In this document: piece after piece, positions 54,415 through 64,000 of the stretch | How the letters are laid out: every line of letters begins with the position of its first letter | How positions within the stretch are numbered: the stretch's first letter is position 1 | Assembly: GCA_002319075.1 (NCBI GenBank) | Contig: NVQB01000001.1 | Coordinates: forward strand, 620,001-684,000 | Source: Sphingobacteriaceae bacterium | GTDB lineage: Bacteria; Bacteroidota; Bacteroidia; B-17B0; Aurantibacillaceae | Direction: 5' to 3' | DNA: 64,000 nt | Notes under the pieces: model-generated | Told to the model about the DNA's origin: nothing | Seen by the model: the letters and a program-made list of their open reading frames with translations, nothing else | Database searches by the model: none | Made by a program: the position numbers and the translations under genes

Positions 54415-55734
54415 TTATAAAACCTCCTGTAAAATTTCCATTTTCATACCTCTTGAACCTTTAATCAGAATTGTATTCCCTTCAATTGACTTGTTCTGTA
54501 GATATACTCTGCACTCAGCAGTACTCTTAAACTTTTTAAACTGCGATTCCGGCAGCTTAAAAAATTCTTCGCCGACCAGTACTACGTTAACCATTTTTTT
54601 TTCTTTAAGCAGATCTACAAGCTTTTGATGCTCTTCCATACTGTAGTCGCCAAGTTCGAACATATCTCCCAGTAATACTAATTTATGATCAGATTTATAG
54701 CCTGCAAAATTTTCTATAGCAGCTTTCATGCTATTTGGATTCGCATTATAAGCATCCAGGATGAGTGTATTTTTTTGGGTTTTAACCAATTGCGACCGAT
54801 TCATATTTGGAAGGTAGGTCTCAAGAGCTTCTTTGATTTTCTCATCTTCTACCTTGAAATAACTTCCCACGCAGGTTGCAGCAAGACAATTTATGAAATT
54901 GTAATTACCTATAATCTGGGTTTTAACGGCAGTAATCTGATTCCAATCTTTAGTACCGTAGCGTGTAGTATATTTAAAGCTCACCGTTTCATCTGTGGTC
55001 ATATCTTTACCAATAACATCATAAAGCTTTTTACAGCCGTAAGTTATTTTATCATTTTCAAAAGCCAGTTCATACAAAACTTCATCATCTCCATTTATAA
55101 AGGCTTTTCCGCTTACGGTTTTTAAAAACCTATAGAGTTCGCTTTTTCCTTTTTTCACGCCCTCAATGCCCCCAAATCCCTCCAGGTGAGCTTTTCCAAT
55201 GTTGGTTATTAGTCCAAAATCCGGTTCGGTTATTTTACATAATTCGTCAATCTCTCCCTGATGATTCGCACCCATTTCAATGATAGCAAATTCGTGTTCT
55301 CTACGAAGGCGCAGCAGCGTAAGAGGCACACCAATATGATTATTCAGATTTCCGATCGTTGCAAGAGTTGTATATTTCTTAGAAAGAACTGCATGGATTA
55401 ATTCTTTGTTAGTGGTTTTACCATTACTACCGGTTATTGCCAAAAAAGGGATTTTAAACTGTTTGCGATGATAATTAGCGAGTTTTTGAAGGCTTTGCAA
55501 CACATCTTCAACTACAATAATGTTATCGCTTGTGGCGTACTGTGCATCATCCACAATAGCCGCATGGCAGCCTGCTTCAATAGCCTTTTGCGCGAATTCA
55601 TTTGCATTAAAATTAGCTCCTTTTAATGCAAAAAACATAGCGCCTTTCTCCAGTTTACGGGTATCGGTACAAATGTTCTGATCTGCTGCGAGATAAATCT
55701 CATAAAGCTTTTCAATTTTACTGGTGTTTAACAT
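54415..55734 (-). CDS. murF: UDP-N-acetylmuramoyl-tripeptide--D-alanyl-D-alanine ligase
   Basis: MurF adds D-Ala-D-Ala to the UDP-MurNAc-tripeptide, the last cytoplasmic step of peptidoglycan precursor synthesis. The 439 residues have the Mur N-terminal domain, ATP loop LAITGSNGKTTNKELIHAVL, central EMGANHQGEIDELCKIT, and the C-terminal domain with LILDAYNANPNSMKAAIENF and VLLGDMFELGDYSMEEHQ. It lies downstream of gldJ, as in many Bacteroidota, but a terminator hairpin stands between the two, 15 bp before the ATG. Confidence 0.97.
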   Translation of the reverse strand: MLNTSKIEKLYEIYLAADQNICTDTRKLEKGAMFFALKGANFNANEFAQKAIEAGCHAAIVDDAQYATSDNIIVVEDVLQSLQKLANYHRKQFKIPFLAITGSNGKTTNKELIHAVLSKKYTTLATIGNLNNHIGVPLTLLRLRREHEFAIIEMGANHQGEIDELCKITEPDFGLITNIGKAHLEGFGGIEGVKKGKSELYRFLKTVSGKAFINGDDEVLYELAFENDKITYGCKKLYDVIGKDMTTDETVSFKYTTRYGTKDWNQITAVKTQIIGNYNFINCLAATCVGSYFKVEDEKIKEALETYLPNMNRSQLVKTQKNTLILDAYNANPNSMKAAIENFAGYKSDHKLVLLGDMFELGDYSMEEHQKLVDLLKEKKMVNVVLVGEEFFKLPESQFKKFKSTAECRVYLQNKSIEGNTILIKGSRGMKMEILQEVL

Positions 55735-55748
55735 GGCGCCAAAATAAA

Positions 55749-55777
55749 AAAACCCTCAGGTTTCACCTAAGGGTTTT
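55749..55777 (-). terminator. Terminator between gldJ and murF
   Basis: AAAACCCT-C-AGGT pairs with ACCT-A-AGGGTTTT around TTC; on the minus strand a T-run follows. It ends only 14 bp before the murF start, so murF needs its own promoter in or very near this hairpin, or lives on read-through. Confidence 0.8.
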
Positions 55778-55797
55778 AGAATATTTATTAACAGTAA

Positions 55798-57465
55798 CTA
55801 TTTACCACCTAAACCTACAGGACTACCCACACGGGTCATCGAGCAGCGGAAACCTAACCATTCAGTAGACTGACGTTGATCTAAATACCTGCGAACACCC
55901 GGCACAAGGAAGTATGCACGGTCTTTCCAGCTACCACCTTTGTAAACACGTGATTTATCATTTATTAAAGATGACTTAGCATACTCATACATTAACTTAG
56001 CAGATTTATCCGTGTAAGCCTCTTCACCCTCACTAAAGTAGATACTTGAATTTACGTCACCGTCCATGTAATTAATGTAATCGGCTGTTTTATAATTTCT
56101 GCGCTCATCTAAATTATCAGTAGAAACAGCACTTGAAACTTCTCTCCATTTAACACGACCCGGAATATCTGATTTTCCTTCCGGAGCAGCATTGTTATTT
56201 CCCTGAGGATCATTAGTCATGATAGTTAAAACGCTATCTGTAACTTCAACAGCATCAACACTCGTACCATGTTGCGTAGGATTGTTTACTTTATGTTTGA
56301 ACTTCTGGTAAACAGGGCCATCAACGTTAGTAATAATTTCCTGACCTAAACCTGCATAACCTGTAGAACTATCGCGTACCTGAGTGCTGAACACATTACC
56401 ACGGAAAGGACGGAACTCGTCAGCATCTTGTAAAGTGTTAGGGCGATAAACGTCCATTACCCACTCACAAACGTTACCTGACATGTTGTACAAGCCGTAA
56501 TCGTTAGGAAAATAACTGTACACCGGGGCTGTAACGTCAGCATTATCATTTAAGAATCCGGCTGTACCCATGTAATCCCCTGCTCCACGAACAAAGTTCG
56601 CCTGAATTTGTCCTAAATATTTATCCGTTGCATTACGCACACCGTGGCCATTCCAAGGATAAATACGACGATCAGTAATACGTTCTCCAATGGTGTTTCC
56701 AATTAAACCGTAGGCTGCGTATTCCCATTCAGCTTCTGTTGGAAGTCTGTATTTTGGTAAAAAGATACCGTCTTCCATTTTAACATCACGCTCTGGATTT
56801 TGTCCATCAAATGAAGGTAATTTTGTTTTTAATTGTCCTTGCCATTTTCCTGAAAGATAAGCTTCAGTGCTGAAATAATCTGCCTCTGAAGGAGATTGTG
56901 TATGCTCAAGAAGACCTTCACGAATCAGGATAAATTCATTTACCCTGTCGGTGCGCCATGCACAAAATTCATTTGCTTGTAACCAGTTAACACCTACAAC
57001 CGGGTAATCACGGTAGGCAGGGTGACGCAAATAATATTCTACATAAGGCTCGTTATAAGCTAATTTAGAACGCCATACCAAAGTATCTGGCAGAGCTTTG
57101 TAATATACGTCTGGATAAGTTGGACCAAATACTTTAGCTGTCCAATATAAATATTCCAGGTAAGATAAATTACTTACTTCGGTTTCATCCATATAAAATG
57201 AAGAAATCGTTACCCTGCGTGGTACATTGTTCCACTCATAAGTAACATCGTTTTCGGTACGACCCATGGTAAAAGTACCACCTTCGATAAGCACGAGACC
57301 CGGACCAGTTTCCTGTTCCTCATACGGGGGCTTTTCAAAACCACCATTTTCGGGATCGTTATATGCCCATCCGGTAACAGGAGAACGTTCCTGGGAGCAT
57401 GAAACCACGATTGCTGCCATAACAAAGGCTAGCGTTCTGCGGTTTTTTATCCATTTTATATTCAT
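55798..57465 (-). CDS. gldJ: Gliding motility / T9SS lipoprotein GldJ
   Basis: GldJ is an outer-membrane-associated lipoprotein of the type IX secretion and gliding apparatus, with a sulfatase-modifying-factor (FGE/SUMF1) fold. The 555 residues show a lipobox (AFVMAAIVVSCSQ), the start GPGLVLIEGGTFTMGRTEND, YMDETEVSNLSYLEYL, YRLPTEAEWEYAAYGLIGN, NMSGNVCEWVMDVYRP and RVYKGGSWKDRAYFL. Catalytic FGE cysteines are not obvious, fitting a structural role. It lies 59 bp after the PorP/SprF gene on the same strand. Confidence 0.96.
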   Translation of the reverse strand: MNIKWIKNRRTLAFVMAAIVVSCSQERSPVTGWAYNDPENGGFEKPPYEEQETGPGLVLIEGGTFTMGRTENDVTYEWNNVPRRVTISSFYMDETEVSNLSYLEYLYWTAKVFGPTYPDVYYKALPDTLVWRSKLAYNEPYVEYYLRHPAYRDYPVVGVNWLQANEFCAWRTDRVNEFILIREGLLEHTQSPSEADYFSTEAYLSGKWQGQLKTKLPSFDGQNPERDVKMEDGIFLPKYRLPTEAEWEYAAYGLIGNTIGERITDRRIYPWNGHGVRNATDKYLGQIQANFVRGAGDYMGTAGFLNDNADVTAPVYSYFPNDYGLYNMSGNVCEWVMDVYRPNTLQDADEFRPFRGNVFSTQVRDSSTGYAGLGQEIITNVDGPVYQKFKHKVNNPTQHGTSVDAVEVTDSVLTIMTNDPQGNNNAAPEGKSDIPGRVKWREVSSAVSTDNLDERRNYKTADYINYMDGDVNSSIYFSEGEEAYTDKSAKLMYEYAKSSLINDKSRVYKGGSWKDRAYFLVPGVRRYLDQRQSTEWLGFRCSMTRVGSPVGLGGK

Positions 57466-57524
57466 ATTAACAAAGAATGATTAAACGCTATAACGTTATA
57501 TTTACTAAAAGGTTACAAATATAG

Positions 57525-58472
57525 TTAAAAAGAAGGACAACTGATAGTCCTGTATTTTTTCCGTTTGGTTTTACATTCAAACTTGATTTGAACGGAAATT
57601 TCGTGAGCTCCTGCAGTATTACCTGCTAATTTTGAGACAGTTACATCGTAACTATATCCAGCTTGAAAATTATCATTTTTAATCCCTATAAGAGCGATTA
57701 CCGCATCTGCATTTCTATACCATAAACCGGCAACAAACGGACCTTTCACGTAATAGAGACCCAAATTTAACTGGTTAAATTTTTGTTGAGATTGAAATAA
57801 GATATTTGGAGATAAATAACTTTCGCCACCTTTTTCGAGTTCAATGATAGCACCACCATGAACCGTGAATTTTGCCGGTAATTTGGAAGTCCCTAACAGC
57901 CCTTCATCTGGTTGATTAAGATGATGTGCAGCGAAACCGAAAAAATAATTTTTACTATACCCCAAAACACCAGCTGAAAAGTCAGCATTACTTTTGTTGT
58001 TAGCAGGAATAGCTTCGTTTGTATTCCAAACAAACCCTCTTCTAGCATCAATCATATCGCCAAAGTTTAGATTATCACGGTCTAAAGATTTTTGCATATA
58101 AGTAGCCTGTAAACCAAATTTTAAAGAAAACTCTCTATTGATAACCGCCTGATAAGAGTAAATAAGGCTGGCATTCGTTGTTTTTAATGTTCCGTGAGCC
58201 TGATCATCGGTTGTAACCAACACACCAAGGCCACCTGCAAGGGCGTCAACATGCAAATCTCCAGAAAAGGAGTATGTAACATAATTACCACTTAAATTCG
58301 GCCATTGATTTCGATAATTCATACAAATTCTCGGGCAACGGGCAGTTCCAGCGAAGGCCGGATTTAAATATAAGGGATTAGCGTAAAATTGTGTGAACTG
58401 AGGATCTTGAGCCTTCAGGTCAAATAAAAACACAGTAAACACTAATATCGGGAACAGAACGCGTGAATTCAT
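57525..58472 (-). CDS. PorP/SprF family type IX secretion outer-membrane protein
   Basis: This 315-residue protein has a signal peptide, then DPQFTQFYANPLYLNPAFAG, the PorP/SprF hallmark, and CMNYRNQWPNLSGNYVTYSF. Strand pairs continue to the end. Such proteins form outer-membrane barrels that anchor T9SS products or help secretion of type B substrates. It is the first gene of the sprF-like/gldJ group, divergent to porU with about 130 bp between the starts. Confidence 0.94.
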   Translation of the reverse strand: MNSRVLFPILVFTVFLFDLKAQDPQFTQFYANPLYLNPAFAGTARCPRICMNYRNQWPNLSGNYVTYSFSGDLHVDALAGGLGVLVTTDDQAHGTLKTTNASLIYSYQAVINREFSLKFGLQATYMQKSLDRDNLNFGDMIDARRGFVWNTNEAIPANNKSNADFSAGVLGYSKNYFFGFAAHHLNQPDEGLLGTSKLPAKFTVHGGAIIELEKGGESYLSPNILFQSQQKFNQLNLGLYYVKGPFVAGLWYRNADAVIALIGIKNDNFQAGYSYDVTVSKLAGNTAGAHEISVQIKFECKTKRKKYRTISCPSF

Positions 58473-58602
58473 ATGAGCATATTAACCTAACCTATTTCAC
58501 AAATATATAAATACATTTTGAAAAACAAAAAAAAATAAGAAACAATATTTTATATCACTCAAACGTTATTTTGCTGTACTTTGTAAGTAATATATTGTCT
58601 CT

Positions 58603-61600
58603 ATGCGTTTAAATATAATAAGCACTTTCATCCTACTCTTTTCGCAGGTTAGTTTTTTTGCTCAGACATCAGCATCCGATTCATCGCGCATAACACACTC
58701 TAATGCCTCTGATACCGTGGCTTTTCAACTCGAGATGAAAGGTGCATCTTATGATGTAAATAAGAATAAACTGCCCTACTATGTAGTGTCTAAAACCACT
58801 CCTTATAATCAAAGAGCCATTGCAACGCTTGTCGTTAAAAAGACACGACTCGTCGAAGAATCACACGTTGCAGTAATAAAAAAATATTTTTCGCAGTTTA
58901 TCACAAACCAGTTTACTTTAGAAAAAGCCTCTAGCCTGAGTAAAAACCAAAATTTTAATCATCATAAAATTTTTCCGTTTCGTTTAAATGCACTTAATCA
59001 ACTTGAAGAGCTTATTGATTATGAAGTAAACTGGCAGACAGAAGCTACAAACAATTCCGCGTCAAGAAGCGCTTCTGCATTCGCTGCTACCTCTGTTTTA
59101 TCGACAGGAAACTGGTACAAAATAGGAGTTACCCAAACAGGGGTTCATCGCATTACAAGAAGTTTTTTAAATACAATCGGAATTAACCTTGCATCCCTTA
59201 ATCCATCTAACATCAAGGTTTACGGTAATGGAGGCAAGATGATTCCGGAATTAAATAAAGCTTTCAGATACGATGATCTTGTTGAAAATCCTATTAAGGT
59301 ATTTCTAACACCGGATGGCACTTTTGATTATGCCCTATTTTATGCTACAGGAACAACAGAGTGGGTAAAATCGAAATCAAATGCGGGCTTAAAATTCAGC
59401 GCAAAAAAAAGCTATTACAGCGACACTAGTTTTTATTTCATTACCGTTGATCAGGGAGCGGGAAAACGCATAACCAGTAATAATTCTCTTTCCCAACCTG
59501 CTGATGTAAACAGTGCCTCTTACGACTTCTATAATTTTCACGAGAACAACATCATTAATTTTGGCAAAAGTGGCAGAGAATTTTATGGTGAGTATTTTGA
59601 TTTGACAACCTCTTACAATTTCGCTCTTGCTGATGGTTTCGCTGATTTTTTATTAGATACAATTATCGCTGAAACTATTCTAGTGGCAATCAATACAGAT
59701 TCTTCCGGATTCGATTTAGCTGGAAATGGTTTGAAATATCATCTTCAAACACCCGGTATACCAATCAGCACCTATGCCGATTTCGCTGCTCCGGCGCAAA
59801 GAACGGTGAAGGGAATTAACACCAATAGCTCTGATATTAATTTTACCGTAAGTAAAAAGACTCAAAAAAGCCTGGGTTGGTTCGACAAGCTCACCGTAAA
59901 CGCACGTCGTTCACTTATCGTAAATTCGAGGCAATTTGGATTCAGAGATACAAGGGTTATAGGAGCGGGAAAGATTTGTAACTTTTTTATACAGAATAAT
60001 ACAGGTCTGAATTTGGCCATTTGGAACGTAACTGATCCTCTGAATCCGGTTGAGCAAAATTATAATACATCGGGTAACCAGATTGATTTCAAATGCCGTG
60101 TTGACTCAGTGATTGAATTTTGCGCAGTTCCCTCCAGTGATTTTTATGCTCCAAATTTTGTTGGTAAAGTGGTAAATCAAAATCTCCACGCTATTAGTAA
60201 TGCCAACTACTTAATTATCACTCATCCGCTTTTTATTAAGGAGGCAGAACGTATGGGGGCTTTTCACCAACAAAAAGAGGGTTTGACTTACGCCATTGCC
60301 ACAACCGATCAAATCTATAACGAATTTGGAAGTGGGAAACAGGATGTAGCTGCCATAAGAGATTTCATCCGAATGATTTACAATAGAACTATTACACTTC
60401 CAGAATCTCAACAATTGAAATATGTTTTATTGATGGGCGATGGCTCGTACGTTAACAAAAACAGAAACACCGTTAATAATAGTAATTTTATTCCTACCTA
60501 TGAATCACAGGAATCTTTGGATCCTATCTATAGTATTGTTACAGATGATTTTTACGGTCTTATGGATCCCGATGAAGGTTTTAAGGCAGAGGACGATTCG
60601 TTTGCGGGCGTAGACATTGGGGTGGGTAGGTTTCCTTGCAGAACAGTTAACGAAGTGAAAGCTGTTATTGCAAAAATTGAAAACTATTATAAGAAAGATG
60701 CTAATTACACTGCTAATAATTCTGCTGCTGAAACCAGTATTGTTTTAAATGAAAGTCCGATGGGTGACTGGCGTACCTGGTTGCTTTTTCTGGGTGATGA
60801 TGAAGACGCAGCTGCACACATGATTCAATCTGACGGCCTAACCCAAGTGGTTAGAAGCGTTGCGCCGAACTATAACACCGATGACATTCTTCTCGACGCT
60901 TACCAGCGTTTTAGCACCCCAGGAGGTTTTCGTTATCCGGATGCAGCAAGTGATTTTTTAAAGCGCATGAAAAAAGGTGCCTTTATTTTCAATTATACAG
61001 GCCATGGCGGTGAAGTTGGATTAACAGCTGAAAGATTAATTGACCTGGACATTATAAATAATCTTGATAATTTTAACAAGCTGCCCTTATTTATCACTGC
61101 AACCTGTGAGTTCAGTCGTTTTGATGATCCGGGAAGAACATCGGCCGGTGAACTTTGCCTGTTAAATCCAAAGGGAGGTGCTATTGCGCTTTACACTACC
61201 TGCCGAGTTGCTTTCTCCACTAAAAATGAACAAATCAATCAGGAAATTTTAAAGCGTTTATTTACGAGATTGCCAAATGGAAAATGGCCAACATTAGGCG
61301 ATGCTATTGCTCTTACAAAAGCCACTGTGGGTCAGAATTTCTTTTTCGCCAATTTTCATTTGTTAGGAGATCCTGCACTGGTATTGGCCTACCCAGAGGA
61401 TAAGGTGATAACTTCTGAAATTAATAACGTGCCGGTTAACTCGGGTTCGTCTGATACGCTAGGGTCGCTTTCGAAAATTACAATTAAGGGCTATGTAGCT
61501 GATAACGTGGGAAACAAACTTACGAACTTTAACGGTCTTGTTTATCCTACCGTATTTGATAAAGAACAAACTATTATATGTTTAATGAATACACCAACTT

Positions 61601-62523
61601 CGGGCGTTGTTTTAAATCCCGGTGCCACCAATAGCGTAATCGTTCCATTTGAATTTAAACTTCAGAAAAATATTCTATACCGTGGTAAATCTCAGGCGGT
61701 AAATGGAGAATTCTCTTTTACTTTTCTTGTACCAAAAGATATAAGTTTTTCTCCTGGTCCGGGTAAAATCAGTTATTACGCAACAAATGGTTTGGTTGAC
61801 GCTCAGGGTTATTATGATCAATTAGTAGTGGGTGGTACCAGTTCCAAAAATGTAGTTATTGATAACGAAGGTCCGCAGGTAAATTTATTTTTGAATGACA
61901 AAAACTTTGTGAATGGAGGAATTACCAATGAAAAGCCTGTTCTTTTTGCAGATTTGGCCGATTCAAGCGGCATCAATACAGTAGGAACAGGAATTGGTCA
62001 CGATATATCTGTTATTTTAGATGAGAACAGTGCAAAACCAATAGTGCTCAATGACTACTACGAAGCCAATCTGAATAGTTACCAGAGTGGCCGCGTAAGA
62101 TATCCATACAGCGATCTGGCAGACGGAAACCATACACTTACATTTAAAGTCTGGGACATTCAAAATAATTCAAGTACTGTAACTTCTGATTTTATTGTGG
62201 CAAAAAGTGCTGAGTTAGCCCTTCAACATGTATTAAATTACCCGAATCCTTTTACAACCCGAACGAAGTTTATGTTTCAACATAACCAGGCCTGCAATCC
62301 CTTAAAAGTAACGGTTCAAATTTATACGGTGACCGGAAAAATAGTTAAAACAATACAAAAATCAACCAGCTGTGAAGGCTCAGCCCCCGAGGGTATTGAC
62401 TGGGATGGCAGAGACGATTACGGCGATAAACTCGCGCGTGGTGTTTATATTTATAAATTAGCTATCTTAGACGTAGATAATAAAAAAGCAGAAAAAATAG
62501 AAAAATTGGTTATACTAAATTAG
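58603..62523 (+). CDS. porU: Type IX secretion C-terminal sortase PorU
   Basis: PorU removes the sorting tail of T9SS cargo at the cell surface and attaches the cargo to A-LPS. The 1306 residues have a signal peptide, an N-terminal region (GNWYKIGVTQTGVHRITRSF) and a gingipain-type C25 domain. The catalytic His lies in FNYTGHGGEVGLTAER (about residue 800) and Cys in ITATCEFSRFDDPG (about residue 834). GDPALVLAYPED ends the protease part, and Ig-like domains follow. The last 95 residues (LNYPNPFTTRTKFMFQHN ... GVYIYKL) are themselves a sorting-type tail. porV follows 49 bp downstream. Confidence 0.97.
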   Translation: MRLNIISTFILLFSQVSFFAQTSASDSSRITHSNASDTVAFQLEMKGASYDVNKNKLPYYVVSKTTPYNQRAIATLVVKKTRLVEESHVAVIKKYFSQFITNQFTLEKASSLSKNQNFNHHKIFPFRLNALNQLEELIDYEVNWQTEATNNSASRSASAFAATSVLSTGNWYKIGVTQTGVHRITRSFLNTIGINLASLNPSNIKVYGNGGKMIPELNKAFRYDDLVENPIKVFLTPDGTFDYALFYATGTTEWVKSKSNAGLKFSAKKSYYSDTSFYFITVDQGAGKRITSNNSLSQPADVNSASYDFYNFHENNIINFGKSGREFYGEYFDLTTSYNFALADGFADFLLDTIIAETILVAINTDSSGFDLAGNGLKYHLQTPGIPISTYADFAAPAQRTVKGINTNSSDINFTVSKKTQKSLGWFDKLTVNARRSLIVNSRQFGFRDTRVIGAGKICNFFIQNNTGLNLAIWNVTDPLNPVEQNYNTSGNQIDFKCRVDSVIEFCAVPSSDFYAPNFVGKVVNQNLHAISNANYLIITHPLFIKEAERMGAFHQQKEGLTYAIATTDQIYNEFGSGKQDVAAIRDFIRMIYNRTITLPESQQLKYVLLMGDGSYVNKNRNTVNNSNFIPTYESQESLDPIYSIVTDDFYGLMDPDEGFKAEDDSFAGVDIGVGRFPCRTVNEVKAVIAKIENYYKKDANYTANNSAAETSIVLNESPMGDWRTWLLFLGDDEDAAAHMIQSDGLTQVVRSVAPNYNTDDILLDAYQRFSTPGGFRYPDAASDFLKRMKKGAFIFNYTGHGGEVGLTAERLIDLDIINNLDNFNKLPLFITATCEFSRFDDPGRTSAGELCLLNPKGGAIALYTTCRVAFSTKNEQINQEILKRLFTRLPNGKWPTLGDAIALTKATVGQNFFFANFHLLGDPALVLAYPEDKVITSEINNVPVNSGSSDTLGSLSKITIKGYVADNVGNKLTNFNGLVYPTVFDKEQTIICLMNTPTSGVVLNPGATNSVIVPFEFKLQKNILYRGKSQAVNGEFSFTFLVPKDISFSPGPGKISYYATNGLVDAQGYYDQLVVGGTSSKNVVIDNEGPQVNLFLNDKNFVNGGITNEKPVLFADLADSSGINTVGTGIGHDISVILDENSAKPIVLNDYYEANLNSYQSGRVRYPYSDLADGNHTLTFKVWDIQNNSSTVTSDFIVAKSAELALQHVLNYPNPFTTRTKFMFQHNQACNPLKVTVQIYTVTGKIVKTIQKSTSCEGSAPEGIDWDGRDDYGDKLARGVYIYKLAILDVDNKKAEKIEKLVILN

Positions 62524-62572
62524 TATTTTAGTAGCCCGAAATTTGCGTACCATTTTAGAGTAAAATATATTA

Positions 62573-63784
62573 ATGAAAAAACAGTTTTTAATTGCATTAA
62601 GTTTAATCGGATCAAAAACATTTATCGGACAAATTAGTTCCCAACAATTGGCAGGAACTACCATTAATCCAATAACTACTGCTGTTCCCTTCCTTTTAAT
62701 CGGTCCAGATAGTAAACAAGGTGCAATGGGTGACGTTGGCGCAGCCACAGATCCTGATGTAAATTCAATTCATTGGAATGGAAGTAAATTAGCTTTTGCC
62801 GATAAAAAATTCGGCGTGGGATGCACTGTTACACCATGGCTGAGACAATTAGTTCCGGACATTAACATGTATTATTTATCGGGTTATGGTAAGATAAATG
62901 ATAAGCAAACTGTTGGAGCTTCCTTACGTTATTTTAGTTTAGGAAACATAGAGCTTACAGATGCTACAGGCACAAATATTGGAAGCTTTAAACCTAACGA
63001 ATTTGCAATAGATCTTGCTTTCTCTCAAAAACTTTCCAAAAATTTCGCTTTAGGAGTTGCCGCTCGTTTAATTAATTCGAGTATCAGCAGGGTGTATTTT
63101 AACGGAAGTTCTGGTAACGCTGCGAGCACCGGTGCTGTTGATTTGAGCATGTACTATAAAAGCAATAAATTTAAGTTGAGCGGTAAAAACTCTGTTGCAA
63201 CAGCAGGATTAGCGTTTACAAATATTGGAGCGAAAATCAAGTACTCAAACGACCAAAACTTTATTCCAATGAATATGCGTTTGGGCGGAGGGTTAAAAGT
63301 TGATATTGACGATTACAATACTTTTGGTGTGTATGTGGATTTTAATAAACTTTTGGTTCCTACTCCACCCGTATACAGGTACGACAGCCTCAATAACGTT
63401 GTAATTGATCCAGCTACAGGTAAAAAAGACATTGTTAGCGGAAAGGATCCTAATGTGGACGTACCTACAGGTATTCTTCAATCCTTTGGTGATGCACCGG
63501 GCGGATTGAAGGAAGAACTGCAGGAAATTAACCAAAGCGTTGGTGTAGAATATTGCTACGACAAAATTTTCTCAGTAAGAGCAGGTTATTTTCACGAGGC
63601 TAAAAATAAAGGTGCCCGTCAGTTTTTCACTGTTGGTGCTGGTTTCAGATTTAATGTAATTGCGGTAGATATTTCTTATCTCATTCCAACAGCTTTGCAG
63701 AATCCTTTACAAAGAACATGGCGCGTAACGCTGAGTTTCAATTTTGACGGAGCCAGCAAAACCGACGCCCCTAAAGAAAATTAG
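62573..63784 (+). CDS. porV: Type IX secretion outer-membrane protein PorV (LptO)
   Basis: This 403-residue FadL-like barrel is the T9SS shuttle that carries cargo to PorU. A signal peptide is followed by PFLLIGPDSKQGAMGDVGAA and TDPDVNSIHWNGSKLAFADK, both typical of PorV. NKFKLSGKNSVATAGLAFTN and GAGFRFNVIAVDISYLIP follow, and the end is TLSFNFDG. It forms an operon with porU. Confidence 0.97.
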   Translation: MKKQFLIALSLIGSKTFIGQISSQQLAGTTINPITTAVPFLLIGPDSKQGAMGDVGAATDPDVNSIHWNGSKLAFADKKFGVGCTVTPWLRQLVPDINMYYLSGYGKINDKQTVGASLRYFSLGNIELTDATGTNIGSFKPNEFAIDLAFSQKLSKNFALGVAARLINSSISRVYFNGSSGNAASTGAVDLSMYYKSNKFKLSGKNSVATAGLAFTNIGAKIKYSNDQNFIPMNMRLGGGLKVDIDDYNTFGVYVDFNKLLVPTPPVYRYDSLNNVVIDPATGKKDIVSGKDPNVDVPTGILQSFGDAPGGLKEELQEINQSVGVEYCYDKIFSVRAGYFHEAKNKGARQFFTVGAGFRFNVIAVDISYLIPTALQNPLQRTWRVTLSFNFDGASKTDAPKEN

Positions 63785-63861
63785 AGACTCTTCACAAACG
63801 TTTGTGCATAATTGCATCCTTTACTATTTCCTTAAGCGGGATGTAAAAAGGATATTTGTGA

Positions 63862-64000
63862 ATGTTCAAATCCCTTCTTCCACTTTGTTTTTTTATTTGC
63901 TTATTTACCAGTTGTAAAGAGTCTTCAAAAGAGGGAGATTCGCGCACTGTTTTTAATTACAACGAGATGAACGGGATAACGTCTCTTGATCCTGCTGCTG
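63862..64000 (+). CDS. Family-5 extracellular solute-binding lipoprotein (partial)
   Basis: ATG 63862 opens a frame running off the window: FKSLLPLCFFICLFTSCKES is a lipoprotein signal with lipobox FTSC. VFNYNEMNGITSLDPAA follows, the usual start of OppA/DppA-like peptide-binding proteins in Bacteroidota (FRYNEANGITSLDPAFA). It would bind oligopeptides for an ABC importer. Only 46 codons are visible. Confidence 0.75.
   Translation, partial: MFKSLLPLCFFICLFTSCKESSKEGDSRTVFNYNEMNGITSLDPAA

Noticed and set aside
63860-63880. GTTCAAATCCC resembling a tRNA T-loop
   Set aside because: It has no matching acceptor stem or anticodon arm upstream and reads as the start of a solute-binding lipoprotein gene.

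Overview
The window is chromosomal DNA of a member of the Bacteroidota, probably a flavobacterial or sphingobacterial relative. Several features point there: type IX secretion and gliding genes (porU, porV, a PorP/SprF-family gene, gldJ), secreted proteins with T9SS type A and type B sorting tails, the long inserted-domain form of IspG, a 287-residue primary sigma factor without region 1.1, a fused E1 alpha/beta 2-oxoacid dehydrogenase, the ferredoxin/LuxC-like gene pair, and promoters of the TTG / TAnnTTTG type. I saw no rRNA, tRNA, CRISPR array or insertion sequence. Most of the window is dense core genome; the unusual parts are local.

Left part (1-17000). The tail of an ORF6N-domain gene is followed by a broken second copy of the 3' end of ispG (217-335), a GT-C-like membrane gene, and intact ispG. 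A nine-gene minus-strand run (16927 to 3868) follows: an FHS-family sugar transporter, two YeeE/YedE half-transporters, a SoxB-like metallophosphatase, GH20 hexosaminidase, glycosylasparaginase, CutC, GH2 beta-mannosidase and GH92 alpha-mannosidase. The hydrolases together could take a protein N-glycan apart down to asparagine. No SusC/SusD pair is present.

Middle part (17000-45000). This holds an rRNA-methyltransferase-like gene, a small Cys-rich lipoprotein and a DUF1905/YdeI protein, then a cobalamin riboswitch on the minus strand. The riboswitch lies in front of an odd fusion of a cytoplasmic-type Cys-rich CWC domain with a T9SS-exported protein, followed by a GT39-like gene. Next come pepA, a crcB-yhhQ-rhomboid operon, envelope genes, the fused E1 dehydrogenase, ferredoxin and LuxC-like reductase, a type B T9SS substrate, an ABC ATPase with no standard start codon, a haem-binding protein, a cupredoxin with a predicted axial Gln, a DEAD-box helicase, three beta-barrel proteins, RNase Y, ZapA and a 784-residue coiled-coil protein.

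Right part (45000-64000). A 460-bp non-coding stretch precedes rpoD. It is followed by a lone response regulator, a MauE-thioredoxin fusion, a CAP/OmpA-like fusion protein, yidC, a dicarboxylate symporter, murF, gldJ and the PorP/SprF-family gene (minus strand). Divergent to these are porU and porV (plus strand), and the window ends in the start of a family-5 solute-binding lipoprotein.

The best leads for something undescribed are the cobalamin-riboswitch-controlled CWC/T9SS fusion, the N-glycan operon with CutC and a SoxB-YeeE-YedE block inside it, the ispG 3'-end duplication bracketing a membrane gene, and the giant coiled-coil protein next to zapA. Starts were re-chosen where the longest reading frame began at a weak TTG upstream of a better ATG.
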